Assembly: GCA_964393615.1 (NCBI GenBank)
Contig: CAYMUR010000006.1
Span: 1-64,000, forward strand
DNA: 64,000 nucleotides
Direction of reading: 5' to 3'
From: CAYMUR01 sp964393615
GTDB lineage: Bacteria; Planctomycetota; Planctomycetia; Pirellulales; Pirellulaceae
This document shows positions 56,930 through 64,000 of this stretch, piece after piece (position 1 is the first letter of the stretch; each line of letters opens with the position of its first letter). The position numbers and the translations under genes are program-made. The notes beneath the pieces are model-generated. The model worked only from the letters and a program-made list of their open reading frames with translations, was not told the origin of the DNA and did no database searches.

Positions 56930-57382
56930 TTACGGTAGTGATGCGTCCAAGGTGACCTTAGTGCCAGTCGCAATCCACCCACCAGCGATCACCCGGCAAC
57001 AGATACCCCCGCGCCATTCGGGTGTTAATAGATCGCAGAGACCGGCCATTTGTTCATTCATACGTTCGCACGGTTCCGTCTCTCCTGTGATTTTCAGGAC
57101 AACACTGCCGATTCGCAGAATCGACGAAATGCTGTCGGCAAAAAAAAGTCCTTCGACGAACAAATTGGCCCGGCGGACCGTCCAGGGAAGTGGCTGATCC
57201 ATTTCGGTACACACGGTTTTCCATACTTCGCTGGAAAGCACCGTGACTTGGCGACGGCCGGGCTTTCCCCGAAAATCTCCGACGATACCTTGTTCAGGGC
57301 TGACTTGGGCTTGGAGCAGTTCGGTCATCGGAGCGCGGGATTTGGGGCGGATGGCAATTCCGATGAGTTTACCTTGTCTCAT
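56930..57382 (-). CDS. MOSC domain protein
   Basis: 150 residues. A MOSC fold is suggested by the N-terminal GKLIGIAIRPKSRAPM, the central GDFRGKPGRRQVTVLSSEVW and the C-terminal PCERMNEQMAGLCDLLTP with GICCRVIAGG. MOSC domains bind molybdenum cofactor-linked sulphur through conserved cysteines; here several Cys remain. The function is not known further. Convergent with the TMTC-like gene. Confidence 0.8.
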   Translation of the reverse strand: MRQGKLIGIAIRPKSRAPMTELLQAQVSPEQGIVGDFRGKPGRRQVTVLSSEVWKTVCTEMDQPLPWTVRRANLFVEGLFFADSISSILRIGSVVLKITGETEPCERMNEQMAGLCDLLTPEWRGGICCRVIAGGWIATGTKVTLDASLP

Positions 57383-57894
57383 GAGAAAAATTTCCCGAAG
57401 ATAGCGTTATAGAGGTGCTGCTCGAAATCCGGCGCTGTTAATCTAGTCATGCCAGAAATACAGGGATCGGCAATTTGGTTTGGCGTCGTGAATGCATTGA
57501 CTATACCACAGGTAGTCGAACCGTGGGCAGGAAGCCAATTGGATGGAACGGCCGACGACTTGGTTGTCCCGGGTGGTTTGCGTTGAAACGTGCCTGGACT
57601 GTCAGCAGTCCGGTGGCACGCCCATCGGTGAGTGACGGCGCGCAGTTTGACCATGTGAAATTGTTTGCCGGTAAGTAGAATAGGACCGGTATTGGCCAGT
57701 TAGCGTGCTCCTGCCTGCTGGAGGCCGAAGAGATTGGCAACGGTGGTTGCCAGACAATGATTTCGATGGGCAACAGGTGTAGCCAGAGCAGTTGACGAGG
57801 ATGAATGGTGATGACAGCCGATCTTGGCGGACTGTCCCAGGCAGCTTAAACTGGTTGGTGGGAACGTTCGACCAGTCAAAAAAGGGTATTGCTG
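57383..57894. other. Divergent gap MOSC-ACT gene
   Basis: 512 bp with no gene I can support. A 45-codon plus-strand frame from 57450 has no RBS and no recognisable motif, so it is not listed as a gene. Confidence 0.4.
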
Positions 57895-58425
57895 ATGACT
57901 TCTCTCGTAATGACAATAATGGGTAGCGACCGACCCGGGCTTGTTGGGTCTGTAGCCCGGGTGGTAAGCGAGCATGGAGGTAATTGGCTTGAGAGCCGGA
58001 TGGCACATCTGGCAGGCCAATTTGCCGGTATCTTGCGGATTAGTGTGACACCGGGACAAATGGATGGCTTGATGGCGGCGCTGCGTGAATTGGAATCGCA
58101 AGGCTTGCGGGTAGTGATCGAACAAAGCGATTCCGAACAGACGTCCGATGGACCGTTGTCGGCGGTGATGCAATTAACCAGCAGTGACCGTCCTGGCATT
58201 GTACGCCAGGTTTCACAAACGTTGGCAGAAAAAGGAGTCAACGTGGAGGAATTTCATACGGAATGTGTTAACGCGCCGATGTCGGGTGACAAGCTTTTTC
58301 GGGCACGTGCGAATTTAAGGTTACCCACGGGAGTGACGTTGGTTGATCTGCGTCAGGAATTGGAGAAGATTGCGCATGACTTGGTAGCAGACGTGACCTT
58401 ACGGGAATCGGACGACACTCCTTAA
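57895..58425 (+). CDS. GcvR-like protein with two ACT domains
   Basis: 176 residues from the ATG at 57895; a TTG at 57889 is possible. Two tandem ACT domains are visible: MGSDRPGLVGSVARVVSEHG at about 8-27 and LTSSDRPGIVRQVSQTLAEK at about 94-113. Such proteins act as amino-acid-binding regulators; GcvR controls the glycine cleavage operon in E. coli. That role is not shown here, though glycine-producing tdh-kbl lies 7 kb away. No DNA-binding domain is seen. Confidence 0.8.
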   Translation: MTSLVMTIMGSDRPGLVGSVARVVSEHGGNWLESRMAHLAGQFAGILRISVTPGQMDGLMAALRELESQGLRVVIEQSDSEQTSDGPLSAVMQLTSSDRPGIVRQVSQTLAEKGVNVEEFHTECVNAPMSGDKLFRARANLRLPTGVTLVDLRQELEKIAHDLVADVTLRESDDTP

Positions 58426-58640
58426 GGGAATCATGCTGGTAAGCCAGTTGGCACTGTCCGGTTAACCAGCGAACCGTCTTGAAGGTCTTCGCGCCAGCCG
58501 ACTTGGGTCGACAAATGACTTGTTCCTTGGGGCTGCTGTGTGTAGCCTGGAGGGTGGGGGTTATGGGTGTTGCCGCTTGGCAGGCAAGGTTGATTTTGTG
58601 CTGTCTTCGCTGGAACGGATGAGGCTCGGGACTTTATTTC

Positions 58641-59519
58641 ATGTCGATTCAATTTGCATGCCCTGGTTGCAAAAAGCGATTTTCGGTGAAGCCTGAATTG
58701 GCAGGTAAAGTTGCCCAATGTTCAGATTGCGGAAAAAAGATTCGTGTTCCGCAAGTTCGTTCACCGCATGCGTCCAGTCGGAAGCCGGTTGCGACGAAGA
58801 CTTCGGTGGTCGATATCCTGGATGATTACGAGCCTCCGGAATCAGACGAGCCAGTTTTCGTAATCCCGCCCGAAATTGCTGACCAGTTAGAGCTCGAAAT
58901 CGAGGCAGAGAAAAAAAAGAATAGACGCAAGGGAGACAATCCCCTGTGTCCCTCGTGTGGAAAGAAATACATTGGGTCGACGGCAATTTGTGTCAGGTGT
59001 GGGTTCGATCCCAGCGCTGGTACAACCGTCAAGGTAAAAAAGAGTCAGATGGGAGAGATTCTTTTCTCCACTGAGGGTCGGATCCCTCGTAGCGAATTCT
59101 GGACGTATTCCATCCTGGTAGGCTTTGGATGGGGCGTGTATGGCATTGTGATGATAATCCTGGCTGGTATTTTTGCCGCGAGTGCGTGGAGTGGTGTGAT
59201 CGAGGGCAGCTTGTTTCGTGGGGATGGGCTGACTCAGCGGGATATACCCGGTCTGGCGATTTTCTTTGGGCTGATGGTTCCCAATTTGGGTTTTCTCTGG
59301 ATACAAATGGTGTTGCTGATCAAACGTTGGCACGATCGGAACAAACCGGGAGTTTGGGTATTATTGAGTTTTGTTCCTATTGTTGGACCAATCTGGTCCT
59401 TGGTCGAAGCGGGATGTATGCGTGGTACAGTAGGACTGAATCAATACGGTTCCGATCCGCTTGGCAAAAAAGCGATCCACAAAAGACGAGCTGCGACTGC
59501 GGAAAAGAAACCTACCTGA
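58641..59519 (+). CDS. Zinc-ribbon and DUF805 membrane protein
   Basis: 292 residues. Two zinc ribbons come first: CPGCKKRF...CSDCGKKI at about 7-32 and CPSCGKKYIGSTAICVRCG at about 102-120. From about residue 140 a DUF805-type membrane region begins with GRIPRSEFWTYSIL, followed by four helices and WHDRNKPGVWVLLSFVPIVGP. The C-terminus is basic. Proteins of this layout occur in planctomycetes; the role is unknown, perhaps sensing or membrane scaffolding. RBS GGGA. Confidence 0.82.
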   Translation: MSIQFACPGCKKRFSVKPELAGKVAQCSDCGKKIRVPQVRSPHASSRKPVATKTSVVDILDDYEPPESDEPVFVIPPEIADQLELEIEAEKKKNRRKGDNPLCPSCGKKYIGSTAICVRCGFDPSAGTTVKVKKSQMGEILFSTEGRIPRSEFWTYSILVGFGWGVYGIVMIILAGIFAASAWSGVIEGSLFRGDGLTQRDIPGLAIFFGLMVPNLGFLWIQMVLLIKRWHDRNKPGVWVLLSFVPIVGPIWSLVEAGCMRGTVGLNQYGSDPLGKKAIHKRRAATAEKKPT

Positions 59520-59753
59520 TTTTGCTCGGACGGATAACGTGTTCTCTGGTAGGTGAAACGGGCCTGATGGAATAAGCGGCAGGCGGCTATCTCCGTCTGT
59601 CTGGATACAACGTGTCAAGTCCTCCGGCTGGTCGGTCGATCACATCGAAACGGAGGCCGCTGACAAAAAAACTAGTTCTGCAGTGTCTGCTAGCGATGTG
59701 CCAGGAACGTTGATCGTGGTGGATCGTATCAGGAGCTTGAGAGGCTTGGCGAG

Positions 59754-60287
59754 ATGGTGATCATCCGAACCAGCTTTCTGTTGTTGTTTGCGGCCGTGGG
59801 GGCTTGGATCGATGGCCGGACCCGGCGGTTACCGAACTGGTTAACCATCTCCGGGGTGGCGACAGGGCTACTTTACCAGCTGACCAACGGTTTTTTTGAG
59901 TCGGGTTGGGGAGGAGCTGGCAAGCAGGTTCTGGTTTCGTTGGCGGGATTTTTGGTGGGTTTTGGAATGCTGTGGATGATCTGGCTGGCCCGTGGGGCGG
60001 GGGCTGGCGATATCAAATTTATGGGAGCGATTGGCGCTTGGCTGGGACCAAGAGGGATCTTTGTTGTGTTTTGTCTGGCCTGTCTCTTGGCCGCAGTTTT
60101 TGTGGCGGGAACGCTGTTGTACCGATTGTTGAGGCGTGTATTCCGCTGGTCAAGAACGGGGGACGAATCGTTAGAGCCGTTACAGAAACACCCATCGAAT
60201 CTGTTGCCGTTTGGTGTCCCGGCAGGAGCTGCCACTTGGTGTTATGTTTTCTATGTCGATATCTTTCGACCTTGGATCGGGCTCTGA
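59754..60287 (+). CDS. Prepilin peptidase (A24), short form
   Basis: 177 residues with about five membrane helices. The first aspartate lies in AWIDGRTRRLPN (about 17-28) and the second in RGAGAGDIKFMGAIGAW (GxGD motif, about 80-96). It cleaves leader peptides of type IV pilin-like proteins. It lacks the N-terminal cysteine-rich methyltransferase domain of full PilD, so it is of the CpaA/TadV short type. No pilin or secretion gene is in the window. RBS GAGAGG. Confidence 0.85.
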   Translation: MVIIRTSFLLLFAAVGAWIDGRTRRLPNWLTISGVATGLLYQLTNGFFESGWGGAGKQVLVSLAGFLVGFGMLWMIWLARGAGAGDIKFMGAIGAWLGPRGIFVVFCLACLLAAVFVAGTLLYRLLRRVFRWSRTGDESLEPLQKHPSNLLPFGVPAGAATWCYVFYVDIFRPWIGL

Positions 60288-60521
60288 ACACGCAATTGAG
60301 ACTGGGGGATGTCTCCGAGGTACGGGAGATGTTCTGACGACACGTGGGCAATGTAATTGGGTGGATAAGTTTCGAATAACCCTTAAAGTGATAGCGAAAT
60401 TCCCGCTCCGAATCCAATCTAGATGGGGCTCTACGATGAGCGTCAGGTCAAGGCGTCGGAGTTAGGAGCTTCATGTAACGCCGCGGCACTGTGGGTAGTT
60501 TGTTGGTCAGTGGGGGCTCCT

Positions 60522-61390
60522 TTAGTGGTTGAGGTGAGCCAATACCCACTCGACCATGCTTTTCTTGTAATGCTGGTCCTCGGGCCTGGCCCAGAGGCCG
60601 TGGCCTCCCCCGACGATCGCGATGAGATCACACTCAGCGCCGGCAAATCGCATCACCTGTTGCAACTGCACGGCTTGTTCGAAAGGGACCCCGAAGTCTC
60701 GCGTACCATGAATCAGCAAATAGGGTGGCATGTCCCTATGGACGTGAGTGACTGTTGAGGCATCGTTGAGGATTTTAAAATTTTCCGACGTTACTTTCTC
60801 GAAGCCCACAAACGCTCCCTCTCCACCCAGGATGTGGCCGTGACGAATAGTGAACTCCTTGCGAGAGAGGGTGCAGGGCTCTTCGGTCGACCGCAGCACG
60901 AGGTCGTGCACACCGGAAAATGGCACCACCGCGGCGACCTTGTTGCCAGGACGATAGTTCGCACCGGCGTAGGATGCCAGTCCACCCCCAGCAGACTCGC
61001 CCAAGAGCACAAGTTTGTCAGGATCGATACGTAGAGCCTTGGCGTTCTTCTTGACGTATGCAATCCCTGCCTGGATGTCATCTGGAGCTGCCGGAAAGAT
61101 ATGCTTGGGCGCCAGTCGATAATCGAGGCTGACCATCGAAAATCCGACGGCGATGAGCGGTTCCACGTAGGGTTTCGTCACACTACGCCGATCTCCGTGG
61201 ACGTATCCGCCCCCATGTACGTAAACGACGGCGGGGTGCGGTCCGGCCCCTTTCTGCAAGTAGGCATCGAGTTTCATCGAGACGCCAGCCGGCTTTGCGA
61301 ACTCAATGTCGGCCCGTTTCTCGAGCGTGTCGAGCGACTGGCNNNNNNNNNNAGAGCGAAAAGCAACGTCAATAAGTCATGAACACGCAC
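60522..61390 (-). CDS. Secreted HSL-type esterase, interrupted by an N gap
   Basis: Alpha/beta hydrolase of the hormone-sensitive lipase type. It contains the oxyanion motif VYVHGGGYVHGD, the nucleophile GESAGGG, the acid HGTRDFGV and the final His in GGGHGLW, so the triad is intact. Downstream of 61342 the frame is interrupted by ten N. Beyond the gap, a GTG at 61390 with GGGAGGT upstream starts MRVHDLLTLLFAL, which looks like a signal peptide. The two parts are out of frame if the gap is exactly ten bases, so the gap length is not exact. Confidence 0.75.
61343..61352. other. Assembly gap (10 N)
   Basis: Ten unresolved bases inside the esterase gene. The gap size is probably a placeholder or slightly wrong; the frame would be restored with 8 or 11 bases (or any length that is 2 modulo 3). 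Confidence 0.95.
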
Positions 61391-62348
61391 GTGGGACCTC
61401 CCGTGATAGGTATTGAAAACGGAGCGACTCAAATGATAGGAACTCGGCTTCTACGAGGAATCTAAGGAAAGAAGTGAGGGAACTGGGGAAAACCTCCCAT
61501 GTAGCAGAGAATCACCAGTTGTTTTGCTTTGGGCGGGTCGTGCGAAGGGAGGGGGGCCCACACCCCAACGCTGTCTCACTTCGCCGTCACCGCCAGCGAC
61601 TGCCGAAGCTCCAGCAGGCCGGGGGCCGCGCCCAAGTCGCAGGATTTCAGGAAACCGCGCCGGCTGGCAAAGATCGAGTCCTCGCCATGCGGAATGCGAG
61701 ATGTGTTTTCGGTGGGACATGATGACGACAGACCCCGGCGACTTCCAACTCACGACCTCCTTGGACAAGAACGCAACGATTACGGTGTATAAACAAGTCA
61801 AGCCAAAATGTCAACTCGCCGGATGCTACGGACGGCTCTGGCAATGGCAGCGGACGAACTGATTCTGACGCGGTTGGTACAGCTTGAGCTGGTGGCTCTG
61901 TTCCCCTTTGCGGTTGTCTGGGGGTCGCGGCATACGCCATCTTTCTATCGACATTGCGTAACGTGACGTGAGCGCTGCCAATCTCATTCAGAAATGGAGT
62001 TTCTGACACTTGTTCCGTGTCATGCCACCTTTTGCAGCGAATTCAATCATTCAGCCGGCCACGATGTTAAAACGGAAAGGCAAGTAGGCTGGGCGCAGTT
62101 CTAGCTTTAACTCCGTTTCAATCCCCATGGGAATTTCCGGCATATGGAACTGTCATTCACCTCTGCATGGATCCAAGGAAGTTGATTTTTTCCAGCCATT
62201 CTGACGCTACTCCTTCGTGCGTTGTTATTTGGGCGGTTGCCATGATACACCAATCCCCCGCTTTTTTTGTCTGGTAGCCCAGGGTAGACTACCGATCGCT
62301 CCTCGAATTCTAAAAAACCAACGACCGGGTTTCACCGCAGAGGTTCTT
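61391..62348. other. 1 kb gap with a possible Tat-signal relict
   Basis: 958 bp with no full gene. On the minus strand about 61576-61710 there is a short frame with SRRGFLKSC, like a twin-arginine signal peptide, which ends at a stop about 20 residues later. It may be the remains of a planctomycete secreted enzyme gene. Confidence 0.35.
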
Positions 62349-64000
62349 ATGACGATGGAACGCCTTGTATATTTCTACCTTGGCACCTTGTTGTTATTGA
62401 ATCCCGAGTTTGCTTCTGGCACGGAAGAGACGTCTGCCAGCCATCCGTTTCAAACAGATCCATACACGGTTGCCCTGTTCCACTTCGACAAGGCGGAGGG
62501 CACCATCATCGATAACCTTGTCAAAGAAGAGCCCAACGGCCATCTGCACAACTCGGCCGTTTGGGAGCCCATTGATCATCCGGGCGAAAATAAAAGATTT
62601 GGCCAAGCACTGTTATTGATTGATCAAAATTCGTCGATGACCTGGAGTGACAGTCCAAAAGGCGACCTGCCAGGGACCTACACGGTCGAATTCTGGATTC
62701 GGCCTGCCAATCTGGCGTCGGGAGCAATCGTTGGCCAAACGTTTCCCCGCAATCCTTCACATCAGCGAATGTCACATGTGACCTATGCTGACAAGGGACG
62801 AATCGTGCATCGCAATGCCGCAGGACCGGGTGACGCTGGCATCGGCAGGACAGCTTGGGTCACTACGATCCTACCTGTTCTACGAGTTGGCCAATGGACT
62901 CATGTTGCCGTAGTAAACAATGTTCCACATCACCGGTTGGAGATATTTATTGACAACGTTTCGGTGCCCGTGACACGAGCTGACCACGGTCACGATCGCG
63001 ACGCAGACCCTCATGATCCGAAAGACATTACCGGTGACTTTGCCATTGGAGCCGGAATGTTTGAAAATCAAGCAGCGTCGTTCATCGGCGTTCTAGATGA
63101 ACTGAGAATTTCCAACATAGCACGTTACCCACAATCTCGGCCTCTTGCCATCAGTAAGAAACGGGTTCTCTTTCTCGACGAGTTGTACGTTGACAAAAAA
63201 GAGAACCTGGAGCGGATCCTCAATCCGCCACGCAAGCACCCAAATAACCCGATCTTTCCGCGGAAAAAACCGTGGGAAAAGTACGCCACTGGCCTCGGAA
63301 ATGTGGTTTTCGATTCCCAAGCCGGCCTCTTTAAGTGCTGGTATCGTGGCATTGCCTCGACCAGTAGCAAGATGTACAGCGACGAAGGATCGCGGATGTA
63401 CCATTGCTACGCAACCTCCCAGGATGGGTTGCAGTGGGAGAGGCCTAATCTGTCCCGCGTCGAGTTTGAAGGAAGCAAGGAAAACAACATTCTTCCGATG
63501 GCGTATCATGTGTTTCCTATCCGCCATGGTGCGGAGGCCGACAAGCAGTTCGCCGGGCTCCAGGGGCGCGGGGGTGAAAATCTGTTCTACTCCGACAATG
63601 GTCTGGACTGGGAACCTTACCCCGAAAATCCGGTAGCGGGTGGCGTGTCGTTTGGAATGAGCGGCATCGTGTACGACCCAGGACGGCAACTGTATGCTGC
63701 CTACGGCCAGGGGTGGAGTCGGCTACCCCGCCCCGGCGAACCGAATCGTGGCTCGCGGATTATCATCGGGCGGTTTTCCAAAGATCTCACCAGCTGGACC
63801 ATCCCCACGCCGGTTCTCGTGCCCTTGCCCGATGATCCGCCGGGTCTCGAATTCTATGCGATGGGTTGTTTCCTCGACGGCGATATGTATATCGGGCTTC
63901 CCTGGACCTACTACTCATCGTACGGAGAGGGGAACGAGCCTCCCCATCCGCGCCAGTACGGGAAGATCAACACGGAGTTGGTCGTTAGCCGCGACGGGGT
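62349..64000 (+). CDS. LamG-domain secreted protein, 3' end outside window
   Basis: 550 codons are open from ATG 62349 (AGAGG six bases upstream) to the window edge. A signal peptide (MERLVYFYLGTLLLLNPEFASG) leads a concanavalin-like LamG domain of about 220 residues, with VALFHFDKAEGTIIDN, YTVEFWIRPANLASG, TLPVLRVGQWTHVAVV-type strands and VLDELRISN. From about residue 310 a beta-propeller-type region similar to GH32/43 or sialidase folds begins (GNVVFDSQAGLFKCWYRG; YYCATSQDGLQWERP-like strands). It may act on extracellular polysaccharides. Confidence 0.8.
   Translation, partial: MTMERLVYFYLGTLLLLNPEFASGTEETSASHPFQTDPYTVALFHFDKAEGTIIDNLVKEEPNGHLHNSAVWEPIDHPGENKRFGQALLLIDQNSSMTWSDSPKGDLPGTYTVEFWIRPANLASGAIVGQTFPRNPSHQRMSHVTYADKGRIVHRNAAGPGDAGIGRTAWVTTILPVLRVGQWTHVAVVNNVPHHRLEIFIDNVSVPVTRADHGHDRDADPHDPKDITGDFAIGAGMFENQAASFIGVLDELRISNIARYPQSRPLAISKKRVLFLDELYVDKKENLERILNPPRKHPNNPIFPRKKPWEKYATGLGNVVFDSQAGLFKCWYRGIASTSSKMYSDEGSRMYHCYATSQDGLQWERPNLSRVEFEGSKENNILPMAYHVFPIRHGAEADKQFAGLQGRGGENLFYSDNGLDWEPYPENPVAGGVSFGMSGIVYDPGRQLYAAYGQGWSRLPRPGEPNRGSRIIIGRFSKDLTSWTIPTPVLVPLPDDPPGLEFYAMGCFLDGDMYIGLPWTYYSSYGEGNEPPHPRQYGKINTELVVSRDG

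Noticed and set aside
57450..57587. 45-codon plus-strand frame between MOSC and ACT genes
   Set aside because: There is no RBS and no motif, and it ends shortly; it is likely chance.

Overview
The window looks like a piece of a planctomycete chromosome, most likely a Pirellulales-type marine or freshwater bacterium and possibly a metagenome assembly. The grounds are inference from content. It has LL-diaminopimelate aminotransferase in place of the long lysine branch, KDO synthesis (kdsA), several large secreted or membrane proteins of planctomycete style (DUF11-type repeats, a DUF4175-like coiled-coil giant, a TMTC-like membrane/TPR protein), a LamG-containing secreted protein, small regions between many single-gene units, and genes on both strands with few long operons. 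No rRNA, tRNA, CRISPR array, transposase, integrase or phage gene was recognised.

Layout. 1-6.6 kb: two small conserved-type unknowns, proC, dapL, a secreted unknown, a 75-residue unknown, and the overlapping ribE-rsmA pair. 7.5-15 kb: eno, a run of minus-strand envelope-type unknowns, surE, guaA and a sugar-nucleotide-type dehydrogenase. 15-22.7 kb: a 926-residue DUF11-type protein with a heptad minisatellite, a MaoC-fold protein whose 3' end overlaps prs, a stand-alone GlmU-type uridylyltransferase, a secreted HExxH peptidase and a secreted coiled-coil protein. 23.2-26.3 kb: argB-argD-argF. 26.7-31 kb: rph, then yaaA-fetA-fetB (an apparent iron/peroxide defence block) facing a Cu/Zn-type efflux permease. 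31-41.5 kb: an SAF-domain oxidoreductase, a secreted Arg/Gln-rich protein, hisA, an EF-G paralogue, cysE, a sodium:solute symporter and pyrF. 41.6-47.1 kb (minus): a GH10-fold protein that has lost both catalytic glutamates, a lipoprotein, kdsA and a lipid kinase. 47.1-48.2 kb: a 1 kb gap with RNA-like hairpins ending in a T6 run. 48.2-50.4 kb: tdh-kbl threonine catabolism. 50.7-60.3 kb: the two giant membrane/TPR proteins, a MOSC protein, a GcvR-like double ACT protein, a zinc-ribbon/DUF805 protein and a short prepilin peptidase. 60.5-64 kb: a secreted esterase interrupted by an N gap, and the 5' part of a LamG/beta-propeller-type secreted protein.

Most genes are core metabolism (proline, lysine, arginine, histidine, cysteine, purine, pyrimidine, riboflavin and threonine) interleaved with envelope proteins. 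The most interesting signals are the catalytically dead GH10-fold protein, the candidate structured RNA upstream of tdh with a short overlapping leader ORF, the yaaA-fetAB grouping, and a scatter of 15-23 bp tandem duplications that occur alike in genes and between them.
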